From Niastella vici (lineage in GTDB: Bacteria > Bacteroidota > Bacteroidia > Chitinophagales > Chitinophagaceae), in contig NZ_LVYD01000081.1 of the NCBI RefSeq assembly GCF_002077945.1, positions 1 through 49,792 of the forward strand: a stretch of DNA of 49,792 bases. The letters run 5' to 3'. The notes beneath the pieces were generated by a model. The model searched no databases, was not told the DNA's origin, and saw only the letters and a list, made by a program, of their open reading frames with translations. Below are positions 6,886 through 16,184 of the stretch, piece by piece (position 1 is the stretch's first letter; each line of letters begins with the position of its first letter). The position numbers were made by a program, and so were the translations under genes.

Positions 6886-9800
6886 ATGAAAAATGATTCC
6901 CCTGGTTCCCGGGCCGTACGTACCTGTTTGTATAGCTTTTTGAAGAACAGTTACCTTCCCCTTTTTGTATTTTTTTTATTTACCGGCAAATTGCTGGCTC
7001 AACCCACTATTAGTTCCTTTTCGCCTTCGTCGGGTACCGTTGGAACAACGGTAACAATTAGCGGTACCAATTTCAGTCCGGTACCGGCTAATAATATCGT
7101 TTATTTTGGTGCGGTGAAGGCCGCCGTTTCATCTGCTGCTTCGGGCTCCCTTACCGTTACGGTGCCTGCCGGGGCTACTTATGAGCCCATTACAGTTACA
7201 GTAAACAACCTCACGGCATGGTCGAATAAACCATTTATGGTAACCTTTACGGGAGGAGGCAATGGTTTTACGGCTGCTTCTTTTGGCGGCGGCGCCGATT
7301 CGCTTACTGGTGATGCGCCTTATGGTATGGCAGTTGCCGACTTGAATGATGATGGCAAACCTGATATTGCCACTGTCAATTACCTCGATAAAACATTTTC
7401 GATACTGAAAAATACAGGTACGCCCGGGCAGGTTTCATTTGAAAGTAAACTTGATTTTGCTTCGGGCAATGCGCCTTTTGGTATTGCTGCCGGTGATGTA
7501 GACGGAGACGGCAAACCCGATATTGCAATTACCAATTATTTAGACAGCAGCGTATCCGTATATAAAAATACCAGCAGCGGCGGCGTAATTTCATTTGCAC
7601 CGGCGCTCATTGTAAGTACGGGCCGTACGCCAGAGCAGGTGGCGATCTATGATCTCGACGGTGATGGCCGGGCCGACCTGGCAACAGCCAACCGGTTAAA
7701 CAACACGGTGTCGTTATTAAGAAATACGTCAACAGCAGGTAACATTTCCTTTGCGGCGAAAACAGATGTGATGGTGAATCTTGCGCCGGCTTACCTCGCT
7801 GTTGGAGATCTTAACCAGGATGGTAAACCCGATATAGCAGTGGCTTGTCAATATTCCAATGGCATTCGGGTATTGAAAAATGAAAGCAGCACAGGATCGC
7901 TGGCTTTTTCTTTAGGGTATACCGAAACAACCGGCACCGAGCCAACCGGGGTTGCTATCGGCGATCTGGATGGTGATGGAAAACCTGACCTTGCCGTGTC
8001 GAACAGTTTATCCAGTCCCACCACCATTAGTTATACTTTTTCCGTGTTGCGAAATACAAGTTCCGGTGGTGCTATTTCATTTGCCAGCCATATTGATTAT
8101 TCAACAACCAGCGGCCCGCAACACCTTGCCATCAGTGACCTGGATGGTGATGGTAAAGCCGATGTGGCCGTTTCGTTGTTTTTAGGGTACTATTCTATAT
8201 TTAAAAACAACAGCTCTTCAGGTACCATTTCTTTTGCAACAGGTGTACAGGGATCGAAAATGAACCCGTTTCATATTGCGGGCTGTGATTTTGATCTCGA
8301 TGGTAAAACAGATGTTGTAGCCACGAGTTTAACTACCGACCAGGCAGTTGTTTTAAGAAACAGGGTAAATGAACCCACTATTACCGGCTTTTTGCCTGCA
8401 ACAGCCGGCCCCGGTGAAACCGTTACCATTACAGGTTATAATTTTACCAATGCCACTGCTGTTAGCTTTGGCGGGGTTGCGGCCACTTCATTTACGGTAG
8501 TAAATGCCAATACGATCACCGCCGTGGTGGGCGCCGGCGCATCAGGTGATATTTTGGTAACCGGTATTTATGGTACAGGCTCCCTGAGTGGTTTTAAACT
8601 GGCGGGGCCGCCCGTAATTACTTCGTTTACCCCAACAAGTGGTAAAGCGGGAACAACCGTTACCATTACCGGTACGCAGCTTGGTAAAACAACTGCTGTT
8701 TCTTTTGGCGGTATACCGGTCACTTCATTTACTGTTGTAAACGACACCAGCATCACTGCGATAGTTGGTGATGGCGCCTCGGGCAATGTAAGTGTAACAA
8801 CAGCTTACGGAACCGGAGCATTGGCCGGGTTTACACACCTCGCTCCGGCGATCACTTCGTTTACACCGCTTGCAGCGGGGAGTGGAGATACGGTCACCAT
8901 TTCAGGTACTAACTTTACCGGTGCAACCACTGTTTCGTTCGGGGGTACGCCCGCCATTTCATTTGCGATTCCCTCTTCATCTGTTATAAAAGCGTTGGTG
9001 CCGGGCGGATCAAGTGGTACGGTGCAGGTTGTTACCCCAAATGGCAGCGGCACGCTTGCAGGGTTTATATTTTTATCACCTGCAGCGCCGGTGATCACCA
9101 CCTTTGCGCCTGCTTCGGGCGCTGCCGGTACTACGGTTACTATTACAGGTACTGGTTTCAATACCACCCCCGATGGTAATGTGGTGTATTTTGGCGCTGT
9201 GCGGGCAACGGTAACAGCAGCAGCTGTTACATCTTTAACTGTAACAGTTCCTGCTGGTGTATCCTACGCACCTATTAGTGTGCTGAACAGCACAACGCAT
9301 CTTACCGGTTATTCGGCAAAACCATTTACCGTAACATTTACAGGCGGCATTCTGGATGAACATGCTTATTCAGCCGGTATTGCATTGTATACAGGTGCTT
9401 ATACGTATCCAGGTCAAACAGAAGTTATAGATATCGACGGCGACGGAAAGCCCGATATTGTTGCGGCTAAAACATCGGCCAATGTGGCGATCTTAAGGAA
9501 TACCAGTTCACCTCGAAGCATTTCATTTGCTGCGCCCTATGAACTTACCGGGTATAACACCAATAGTGTTTGTGTAGGCGACCTCGATGGCGATGGAAAA
9601 CCCGATATAGCGGGCGCCGCCACTATATTGAGAAATACAAGCACCCCGGGAAATCTTTCCTTTGCTACCATTACAACGGGTACCGGCACCGGTACTGTTA
9701 TTGCCGATCTGGATGGCGACGGCAAACCCGAACTGATAGCTCCCAATTACGGCAACCTGTCTGTTTCGGTTTACCGAAACACCTCTGTGCCGGGTACGAT

Positions 9801-11880
9801 CTCTTTTGCTGCTAAAACAGAATATGCAACCGGAGGCACAGCGGGCGATATAGCGGTAGGCGACCTCGATGGCGATGGTAAACCCGACCTGGCGGTAGCA
9901 AATGGTTTCAACTATAGTACAATAGCCATTTTAAAAAACACCTGTACCAAAGGAGCTATTTCATTTGCCCCGAAAGTGGAATATACAACCGGACAAAATA
10001 GTAGTAATGTACGTATTGCCGATCTGGATGGAGATGATAAAGCCGATGTAATAGCTGTTTATGGCACTTCAATAGGAATATTTAAAAACATAAGCGCTGC
10101 CGGAAGTATTTCACTGGCAGCAAGAGCCGACTACCCGGTTTCAGGTTTATTATTACATGATATTAACATAGGTGATGCAGATGGAGATGGGTTGCCGGAT
10201 CTTTTGATTGGTAAGGAGTTTGTAAATTATGGATCGCTGGGGATCTTTAAAAATACAAGTTCTGCAGGCGCTATTGCTTTGGCTGCTGAAGCGAGCTATT
10301 CATCCGGTTCCGCATGGTCTGTTTCGATGAACGACTTTGACCTCGATGGCAAACCAGATGTGGCAACAGCGCTGCCCAACCAGTACATGGTGGCCGTATA
10401 CAGGAACCAGATGAGCGAGCCCGGTATCACAACCTTTAATCCTCGTATTGGCGCCGCAGGCGATACCATAACAATAACCGGTTATCATTTTACAGGCGCC
10501 ACGGCAGTTAATTTTGGTGGCGTGGCGGCTACTTCTTTCACGGTACAATCCCCTACCACCATAACGGCTGTAGTTGCCAATGGCGCTTCGGGTACGGTTC
10601 AGGTTACGACCCCATATGGTACAGCTGCTATGAATGGATTTGAATTTGCCGCCCCTCCTACCATTACGGCCTTTAACCCAACCAGTCAATCGGAAGGTTC
10701 CTTTGTAAATATTACCGGAACCAACTTTGTTGGGGTAAAAAACGTAAGCTTTGGCGGAATAAATGCCCAATGGTTCCAGGTAAACTCATCTACCAGTATA
10801 GACGCTATCGTAGATACCGGCGCTACCGGTAAGGTGAGTGTAACAACACCCGGTGGAACAGCAGTTAAAGACGGGTTTACATTCATTCATAGCGCACCCA
10901 CTATATTATCATTCACCCCTTACTCCGGCTTGCCGGGCACCACAGTAACAATAACCGGTTATCACTTAGCAGGCGCTACGGCTGTGACCTTCAACGGCGT
11001 AAATGCTGCGTCGTACACGGTAAATTCAGCACAACAAATTACTGCTGTGGTTGGCACCGGCGCCAGTGGTACTGTACAGGTAATAACGCCATACGGCATA
11101 GCTTACGGACCCGTACAATTTACCGTGCTGTATCCGCCCACTATTACTTCTTTTTCACCCACCAGCGGTGTGGCCGGTACAACGGTTACCATTAAAGGCA
11201 CTAACCTTAAAAAATATACGGCTGTTACTATAGGCGGCGTGCCCGTGCAATCGGTGCAAAGCAGCACCGATACCACCATTGTCGTCGTTGTAGGAGCATG
11301 CGCTTCGGGCGATGTGAAAGTTACTACCAATGGGGGCAGCGCTGCATTGGCCGGCTTTACTTTTATTCCTGCGCCCACCATTACTTCATTTACACCGGGC
11401 AGTGGTAAACAGGGCGATACAATAATTATTACAGGCACTGGCCTCACAGGCGCTACCGCCGTTACTTTCGGACAGGTGCCGGCTGCTTCTTTTACTGTTA
11501 ATTCAGGTACTCAAATTACGGCCGTGGTGGCTGGCGGCGCATCGGGCGATGTGCAGGTGGTAACTCCGGGTGGAACTGCTACGCTCAGTGGTTTTGTTTA
11601 CAGGGTTGTAACTGCAGTAATTGATCCCAGCAGTAGTTCGGGCGGGTTGGTTGTATATCCAAACCCTGCAAGGGAAAAGGTGATCGTTGAATATCCATCA
11701 GAGCCCAAAAACACAATCCTCAAATGGATTAACATGGTGGGACAAACTGTAAAAGTAATAAAGCTGAATAGGAATACCACTCAGGCTACAGTGAACATAA
11801 GTGATGTAGCGCCGGGTTTGTATAAAATTGTATGGATCAAAGGAACGCAACAATTTATTCAAACAATATTGGTGCAGTAG
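6886..11880 (+). CDS. Giant T9SS-secreted FG-GAP/IPT repeat protein
   Basis: This 1664-residue protein has a signal peptide (cleavage near LLAQ, residue 38) and a C-terminal type IX secretion sorting domain (VVYPNPAREKVIVEY to the end), so it is exported and probably bound to the surface. In between are ten IPT/TIG immunoglobulin-like domains, each opening with PxITSFxPxSG...TVTITG. There are also two runs of seven FG-GAP/VCBS repeats with DLDGDGKPD-type calcium loops. The order is IPT, 7 FG-GAP, 3 IPT, IPT, 7 FG-GAP, 5 IPT. Seven repeats fit one beta-propeller each. Both propellers are preceded by an IPT of the VVYFGAVKA/VVYFGAVRA type, which points to an internal duplication. It may bind carbohydrate or act in adhesion. 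A hairpin terminator follows. Confidence 0.92.
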   Translation: MKNDSPGSRAVRTCLYSFLKNSYLPLFVFFLFTGKLLAQPTISSFSPSSGTVGTTVTISGTNFSPVPANNIVYFGAVKAAVSSAASGSLTVTVPAGATYEPITVTVNNLTAWSNKPFMVTFTGGGNGFTAASFGGGADSLTGDAPYGMAVADLNDDGKPDIATVNYLDKTFSILKNTGTPGQVSFESKLDFASGNAPFGIAAGDVDGDGKPDIAITNYLDSSVSVYKNTSSGGVISFAPALIVSTGRTPEQVAIYDLDGDGRADLATANRLNNTVSLLRNTSTAGNISFAAKTDVMVNLAPAYLAVGDLNQDGKPDIAVACQYSNGIRVLKNESSTGSLAFSLGYTETTGTEPTGVAIGDLDGDGKPDLAVSNSLSSPTTISYTFSVLRNTSSGGAISFASHIDYSTTSGPQHLAISDLDGDGKADVAVSLFLGYYSIFKNNSSSGTISFATGVQGSKMNPFHIAGCDFDLDGKTDVVATSLTTDQAVVLRNRVNEPTITGFLPATAGPGETVTITGYNFTNATAVSFGGVAATSFTVVNANTITAVVGAGASGDILVTGIYGTGSLSGFKLAGPPVITSFTPTSGKAGTTVTITGTQLGKTTAVSFGGIPVTSFTVVNDTSITAIVGDGASGNVSVTTAYGTGALAGFTHLAPAITSFTPLAAGSGDTVTISGTNFTGATTVSFGGTPAISFAIPSSSVIKALVPGGSSGTVQVVTPNGSGTLAGFIFLSPAAPVITTFAPASGAAGTTVTITGTGFNTTPDGNVVYFGAVRATVTAAAVTSLTVTVPAGVSYAPISVLNSTTHLTGYSAKPFTVTFTGGILDEHAYSAGIALYTGAYTYPGQTEVIDIDGDGKPDIVAAKTSANVAILRNTSSPRSISFAAPYELTGYNTNSVCVGDLDGDGKPDIAGAATILRNTSTPGNLSFATITTGTGTGTVIADLDGDGKPELIAPNYGNLSVSVYRNTSVPGTISFAAKTEYATGGTAGDIAVGDLDGDGKPDLAVANGFNYSTIAILKNTCTKGAISFAPKVEYTTGQNSSNVRIADLDGDDKADVIAVYGTSIGIFKNISAAGSISLAARADYPVSGLLLHDINIGDADGDGLPDLLIGKEFVNYGSLGIFKNTSSAGAIALAAEASYSSGSAWSVSMNDFDLDGKPDVATALPNQYMVAVYRNQMSEPGITTFNPRIGAAGDTITITGYHFTGATAVNFGGVAATSFTVQSPTTITAVVANGASGTVQVTTPYGTAAMNGFEFAAPPTITAFNPTSQSEGSFVNITGTNFVGVKNVSFGGINAQWFQVNSSTSIDAIVDTGATGKVSVTTPGGTAVKDGFTFIHSAPTILSFTPYSGLPGTTVTITGYHLAGATAVTFNGVNAASYTVNSAQQITAVVGTGASGTVQVITPYGIAYGPVQFTVLYPPTITSFSPTSGVAGTTVTIKGTNLKKYTAVTIGGVPVQSVQSSTDTTIVVVVGACASGDVKVTTNGGSAALAGFTFIPAPTITSFTPGSGKQGDTIIITGTGLTGATAVTFGQVPAASFTVNSGTQITAVVAGGASGDVQVVTPGGTATLSGFVYRVVTAVIDPSSSSGGLVVYPNPAREKVIVEYPSEPKNTILKWINMVGQTVKVIKLNRNTTQATVNISDVAPGLYKIVWIKGTQQFIQTILVQ

Positions 11881-11923
11881 GGGGTATAAGTTCCCTTAAT
11901 GCCATTGGCCGGGACTTAATTTA

Positions 11924-11951
11924 AGCAGCTCTTTTCAGAGCTGCTTTTTTT
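11924..11951 (+). terminator. Rho-independent terminator
   Basis: AGCAGCTCT at 11924-11932 pairs perfectly with AGAGCTGCT at 11937-11945 over a 4-nt loop and runs into seven T residues. It lies 43 bp after the large T9SS protein gene. Confidence 0.9.
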
Positions 11952-12041
11952 ATGTCATATTTTGTATATACTTCAAAGCCAGGTTATCGGCAAATATTGT
12001 TGTGATCAAATTGATGCTATTGTATATTAGTTGCTCATGAA

Positions 12042-12071
12042 TTGCTTGTCATGCTCGAATCTGTATTTTTG
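12042..12071 (+). promoter_or_regulatory. Promoter of the DUF1345 gene
   Basis: TTG at 12042-12044 is followed by a 19-nt spacer and TATTTTTG at 12064-12071, an exact TAnnTTTG match. The chosen ATG is at 12076, only 4 bp past the -7 box. The transcript would be leaderless or nearly so. Confidence 0.6.
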
Positions 12072-12075
12072 TTAC

Positions 12076-12762
12076 ATGAAGAAGATCAAACCCATAACCC
12101 GTTTTCATAAATTGCCTGCGCTCATTAGATTTTTTACGGCATTGGCCTCGGCTATTATTATCCTTTTTATTCTGCGAGGAAGAACTATTCCGGTGCAATT
12201 TATGTCGTCCTGGATCGGCTTTTCGTTGGTGAATCTGATCTTTTTTTGGGTCATCATGTTTACAGCCCACCCCAGGGAAATAGTCCGCATTGCACGGAAA
12301 CAGGACTCCAGCAAAATACTTATCTTTTTTGTAATACTGCTGGCATCCTTTGTAAGTTTGGTAGCTATTGTATTATTGTTACGGGAATTGCCCAACCCAG
12401 GTCAATGGGGATATTATTATCATATAGTACTTTCCATTGCCTCGGTTACCTGCTCCTGGTTTTTGATCCATACCATTTTTGCATTCCGCTATGCACATCT
12501 TTATTATACCTGTAAAGAGGAGGAAGCCATTGATAAAGAATGCAGAGGCGGGCTGGAATTCCCTAATGATAAAACGCCCGATTATCTTGATTTTGCCTAT
12601 TTTTCCTTTGGGTTAGGCATGACCTTTCAGGTATCGGATGTTCAGGTAACGTCGGGCATCATAAGACGTCTAACGCTATTGCATTCTCTAATTGCCTTCA
12701 TATTTAATACCACTTTTGTTGCCCTCATCATAAACATTATTGCAGGATTGATACAAAAATGA
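12076..12762 (+). CDS. DUF1345 family membrane protein
   Basis: This 228-residue protein has about five membrane helices and the features of DUF1345: AHPREIVRIARKQD after the second helix, the helix pair around WFLIHTIFAFRYAHLYY, and DFAYFSFGLGMTFQVSDVQV near the end. The start MKKIKPITRF at 12076 replaces an ATG 45 bp upstream because the promoter boxes at 12042-12071 lie between the two. The family's function is unknown. The Nudix gene follows 36 bp later in the same direction. Confidence 0.85.
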   Translation: MKKIKPITRFHKLPALIRFFTALASAIIILFILRGRTIPVQFMSSWIGFSLVNLIFFWVIMFTAHPREIVRIARKQDSSKILIFFVILLASFVSLVAIVLLLRELPNPGQWGYYYHIVLSIASVTCSWFLIHTIFAFRYAHLYYTCKEEEAIDKECRGGLEFPNDKTPDYLDFAYFSFGLGMTFQVSDVQVTSGIIRRLTLLHSLIAFIFNTTFVALIINIIAGLIQK

Positions 12763-12798
12763 GGCAGTTGCCAACCTTTGGGAATAAATTATATACAA

Positions 12799-13197
12799 AT
12801 GAAAACCATTGACAAACTTGCCTGGATAGAAGTGAAAGATAAATCCATTCTTTCAACCAGATCGTACGGGAAAGACAAATACTATATTCCTGGTGGTAAA
12901 AGAGAAGCCGGTGAAACTGACGAGCAGGCATTGCTTCGTGAAATAAAAGAAGAATTAGATGTAGATCTTGACAAAGGCACGCTGAAAAAAGTAGGCGTTT
13001 TTGTGGCGCAGGCCCATGGCCATCCTGAAGGGACTATGGTTAAAATGACCTGTTACACGGCAGCATATGTGGGACAACTTAAAGCGCAATCAGAAATTGA
13101 AGAAATTATATGGCTTACATCTGCCGATAAAGACAAAATTTCGGCAGTAGATATACTAATTTTTGATCACTTAAAAGAAAATGGTATAATAGACTAA
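12799..13197 (+). CDS. Nudix hydrolase
   Basis: This 132-residue protein carries the Nudix box GKREAGETDEQALLREIKEE (from G33), matching Gx5Ex7REUxEE with the metal-binding glutamates E48, E51 and E52. The final glycine of the consensus is replaced (LDV). Such enzymes hydrolyse nucleoside diphosphates linked to another group, for example damaged nucleotides. The substrate cannot be told from the box. The start at 12799 was chosen over one 21 bp upstream because the alternative adds an unconserved N-terminus. Confidence 0.88.
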   Translation: MKTIDKLAWIEVKDKSILSTRSYGKDKYYIPGGKREAGETDEQALLREIKEELDVDLDKGTLKKVGVFVAQAHGHPEGTMVKMTCYTAAYVGQLKAQSEIEEIIWLTSADKDKISAVDILIFDHLKENGIID

Positions 13198-13201
13198 TAA
13201 T

Positions 13202-13236
13202 AAAAAGCCCCACTCCTGATTTAAAGGAGCAAGGCT
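13202..13236 (-). terminator. Terminator for the minus-strand lipoprotein gene
   Basis: Read on the minus strand, AGCC and CTCC arms pair with GGAG and GGCT across a symmetrical internal loop, followed by TTTTTATT. It lies 21 bp past the stop of the gene at 13258-14256. The same hairpin sits just after the Nudix stop and may serve both. Confidence 0.6.
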
Positions 13237-13257
13237 ATAAATTATTAAAGAACTGTA

Positions 13258-14256
13258 CTAACGGAAATAAATATCTACCTCTCCGTTCGATGCGCTGTTA
13301 CTTATTACCACCGCTTTTTGTGCTGAGCCTGGTGTGGCCTGCACTGTGCTCCAGCTCAACGAAGCATAAGCACTCCCCTGCTGCATTACAATTGATTTCA
13401 TGGCCACAAAGCTGTTTGGCGGATACATGCCAGACGGGTTTGAAACACCATATGATTCCAGGGTTTCTGAAGCCCAGTAAGCCTGTGGTACATTATTGAT
13501 CTGAAGAGCATTGGAAGCAGGATAACCAGAGAAAGATGAATTGTAACTGTAATTACTACCCAATACGGCCGTTTGCTTCAGAATGCCATGCAGTGATGTT
13601 CCGGCGCTGACATTTGACAGTGTGCCATAAAAGGCCGAGCTGGCCGATACATACCAGTTGGTAATAGACCAGTATTTGCCACCGCCGGCGGCTGATGGAC
13701 CCCATTGCAGCACAGGTTGAATGATGTAGGAAGCAGATGTTGTTCCATTCTGCATACCATTAAAAAGAAAAACGGTTTGGCTGCCTTTGGTAGCGGGAAC
13801 AGAAGGCACCACCCAGTCGGTAGTAAAATTGGTGATTGGATTACTGGTATTGGGGTTCGTCCAGTACGAATAAGCGATCCATCCCTGAACATAAGGCACT
13901 ACAGCGCCACCGCGGGCAAGGGGTGAGGTACCTGTCGTGGTACGTAAGGCAAGGTTATACTTTGGCTCCAGTGGTTTTACCTCGCCAAAATCTTCTATTA
14001 GTTTGCCGGTTGCTGCTTCCACTTTCTGTAAATGCCCGTGGTTCATACTAAGTTGAAAACCCGGCGCTATGTAATGCACTTTCGATTTGTCCATATAACC
14101 AACCGGGGTTAATACACTGCCATCGGGCAAAGCAGCGGCGTCATCAGCGGGAGTTGCTTCGGCAGGGGCAGCACCATTTTTACGGCAGCCGGCGGCGAAA
14201 ATGAGCAGACCTATGCATGCAACTGCATAGAAAGATACCTGTTTGTTTGTTCTCAT
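13258..14256 (-). CDS. Exported lipoprotein with jelly-roll-like domain
   Basis: The 332 residues begin with a lipoprotein signal peptide ending in FAAGC (Cys24) and an alanine/proline-rich linker. From about residue 125 a beta-rich, aromatic-rich domain starts: WIAYSYWTNP, TDWVVPSVP, YIIQPVLQWG, YWSITNWYV, LSNVSAGTSLHG and YWASETLESYG. The order of a W-V-P strand, a Q-containing strand, a W-rich strand, an AG turn and a late W-x-x-E resembles the fold of glutamic (eqolisin, G1) peptidases. The matching Gln and Glu are present. This is a visual resemblance only, and a carbohydrate-binding jelly-roll is equally possible. It appears to be a single-gene unit with its own terminator. Confidence 0.7.
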   Translation of the reverse strand: MRTNKQVSFYAVACIGLLIFAAGCRKNGAAPAEATPADDAAALPDGSVLTPVGYMDKSKVHYIAPGFQLSMNHGHLQKVEAATGKLIEDFGEVKPLEPKYNLALRTTTGTSPLARGGAVVPYVQGWIAYSYWTNPNTSNPITNFTTDWVVPSVPATKGSQTVFLFNGMQNGTTSASYIIQPVLQWGPSAAGGGKYWSITNWYVSASSAFYGTLSNVSAGTSLHGILKQTAVLGSNYSYNSSFSGYPASNALQINNVPQAYWASETLESYGVSNPSGMYPPNSFVAMKSIVMQQGSAYASLSWSTVQATPGSAQKAVVISNSASNGEVDIYFR

Positions 14257-14465
14257 GTGAATTTGGTTTTATATGATGGAATAGGTTCCACACAGTGATA
14301 GGATGCGGATGGTCGGTTCGCAGTCTTTAAGGTGGAGAACTATGCTAAATCCATCGAAAAGGAGGTACGGTTTGCAGAGGGGAAAGAAGGTATAAGTGCG
14401 TATATAAATATACGGTATATGCGCAAAAGAACAAAAAATAATAATGAAGAATGAAGTCAGGTTAT

Positions 14466-14942
14466 CTATTGTTTGTCATCAGGATACCAATCCCATTTTG
14501 GAACTTCTCTTAATGGGTGCAATTCTGAGTCAGCGTTCGCATTTGAGTTTTGTTTTGCGACATGTGAGCCAAAGTCAACATGGGACCTAAGTGCGTCACG
14601 AAAAGGTTTGTCTGCAGGTAGTCCTGCTTTATCAGCGGCCTCCATATATAGATCTACAAAACGCTGTCGCTGCTCCTCTGTAATTTTGAATCCCCTGTGT
14701 ACAGCTATCAAATGCATGAATCCCCCCATTTCTTTTGTAAATCTGTTCGGCCCACCGAATGTTTCAGCAGTGAAAGCGGTAAATTTTTCTACATGCCCCG
14801 GTTGCTCCTCATGCCCGAATAATGGTTGCAGGATGGGATCTGCCAGACATGATCGATAAAATATTTCAACGTGTTTATATATTGCATCCCAACCACCTGC
14901 GTGGTCGTAAAGCGTTTCTTTGTTTTTATCCTGAAGGCTCAT
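14466..14942 (-). CDS. Truncated hemoglobin
   Basis: This 158-residue protein has the truncated-globin layout: LYDHAGGWDAIYKHVEIFY at the start of the helical core, DPILQPLFG, FGGPNRFTKEMGG and the proximal heme histidine H82 in LIAVHRGFKI. The GG and GGP glycine motifs are those of the 2/2 globin fold. The C-terminal 25 residues (up to PKWDWYPDDKQ) are a hydrophilic extension. Family members bind O2, NO or CO and often detoxify NO. The gene stands alone with 200-bp gaps on both sides. Confidence 0.88.
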   Translation of the reverse strand: MSLQDKNKETLYDHAGGWDAIYKHVEIFYRSCLADPILQPLFGHEEQPGHVEKFTAFTAETFGGPNRFTKEMGGFMHLIAVHRGFKITEEQRQRFVDLYMEAADKAGLPADKPFRDALRSHVDFGSHVAKQNSNANADSELHPLREVPKWDWYPDDKQ

Positions 14943-15082
14943 AATAGAAAAGGTTTTTTTTAGGTTTGTAGCTTTGCTAACGATAACAAATATGCTGATC
15001 CTGCAAACATAAGGTTATTTATTTTTATGATTGTAGTGATGAAGATTGGCATTTAATATATGTATAAGTAGCTGAATTTCTT

Positions 15083-15130
15083 AGAGCGGTTCGTAGCCTC
15101 TCCCCGCTCCTTCACAGACCCGTGCGGGCA
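15083..15130 (-). mobile_element. Possible 3' end remnant of a group II intron
   Basis: On the minus strand the sequence runs GCCCGCACGGGTCTGTGAAG and then a hairpin GGAGCGG...CCGCTC. This resembles the 3' strand of catalytic domain V followed by branch-point domain VI of bacterial group II introns. The 5' half of domain V and everything upstream are missing. The DUF1211-type gene stop is 30 bp away. The call rests on motif resemblance only. Confidence 0.35.
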
Positions 15131-15159
15131 GCCACTCCAGGCGCAATATAATTATCCTG

Positions 15160-15756
15160 CTAATCATCGCCGGCTTCCTTATTTTGCCGGGTGGCACTTT
15201 CAATGCGTTTATCGGGTATTAGCCATATTAAAGCAGCAATGACGTAAATTATACCTGAAACTATAGAATTCAACCAGGATACGGCAATGGCGGTGGCATA
15301 CAGGAAAGGTGAGATCTTACCTTTTAGATCTTTACCAATAGCTTTTGCCAGCAGAGAATCCCTGCCCTCATTCTTAATAATGAGGCTTTGTAAAATGTAA
15401 TAGGCCACGCCCGCCATTAAGAGAACAGCACCATACAGGGCCATAGGAGCTGCAGCAAAATGGTTCTCCCCTATCCATCCGGTTGCAAAGGGGATCAATG
15501 ACAACCAAAACAAGAGATGCAGATTTGCCCAGAGTATGCCACCGGTAACCTTGTTAACAGTAGACACCATATGATGATGATTGTTCCAGTAAATGCCAAT
15601 GTAAATGAAGCTTAATGCATAGCTGAGAAAAATGGGGATAAGCCCTTTCAGATCGGAAAACCGTTCACCATGGGGCACTTTTATTTCCAGCACCATAATA
15701 GTAATAATGATGGCCAGTACCCCATCGCTAAAAGCTTCAAATCTTGTTTTTTTCAT
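15160..15756 (-). CDS. TMEM175/DUF1211-family potassium channel-like protein
   Basis: This 198-residue membrane protein opens with RFEAFSDGVLAIIITIMVLE, the RxxxFSDGVxAIxIT signature of prokaryotic TMEM175 channels, followed by five more helices including NHHHMV and WANLHLLFWLSLIPFATGW. Bacterial TMEM175 proteins form tetrameric potassium channels with one six-helix unit per subunit, and the length here fits that. A perfect 14-bp palindrome (15761-15774) sits 4 bp upstream of the start codon. Confidence 0.88.
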   Translation of the reverse strand: MKKTRFEAFSDGVLAIIITIMVLEIKVPHGERFSDLKGLIPIFLSYALSFIYIGIYWNNHHHMVSTVNKVTGGILWANLHLLFWLSLIPFATGWIGENHFAAAPMALYGAVLLMAGVAYYILQSLIIKNEGRDSLLAKAIGKDLKGKISPFLYATAIAVSWLNSIVSGIIYVIAALIWLIPDKRIESATRQNKEAGDD

Positions 15757-15760
15757 TATA

Positions 15761-15774
15761 TAACTTTAAAGTTA
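15761..15774. promoter_or_regulatory. 14-bp palindrome before the channel gene
   Basis: TAACTTTAAAGTTA is a perfect palindrome immediately upstream of the TMEM175-like start codon. It could be an operator or a small 5' hairpin occluding the ribosome-binding region. AT-rich palindromes of this size also arise by chance. Confidence 0.3.
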
Positions 15775-15783
15775 GTTATCGAC

Positions 15784-16020
15784 TTATCCAGAGGCCGGCA
15801 AAGTAAACCTTAAATCAGCTGGTGTTACTTCATCAGCCGACTCAATATTTACCAGCGATTGATTGTAGTATACCGGACACTCTTCTATAATTTCATTGAA
15901 TTGATAAGGCAACATTGCGATTGAGTTTGAAAGACAAAAAGCAATATACACCGAAAAAGAATAATTTCTAAAATCGAAAGATCCAAAGTTCAGGTGTTTT
16001 CCCCGTACCCAATACCCCAA
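15784..16020 (-). pseudogene. Short open frame, possible gene remnant
   Basis: The frame encodes 78 residues and begins only at a TTG codon. Its translation looks protein-like in the second half (PYQFNEIIEECPVYYNQ, then ADEVTPADLRFTLP). There is no ATG start, promoter or recognisable domain. It could be the 3' end of a lost gene. No other gene is seen between 15757 and 16290. Confidence 0.3.
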
Positions 16021-16184
16021 ATCCCCCCTATCTTATAGCCCTTATTTGTTTCGAAGTCCTTAATGCCGGATACAATTCCCTCTTTATTCCGGCAATAGCT
16101 GGCTTCAACAGCTTATCAAAGAATTTTTGATGATCTGGACCTCAATGCGATTGATGTATATGAGCAGGGATTAATAACCAATAA

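Noticed and set aside
9300..10450. Repeated DGDGKPD blocks considered as a CRISPR-like or non-coding repeat
   Set aside because: The repeats are in frame, degenerate at the DNA level and explained by FG-GAP protein motifs.
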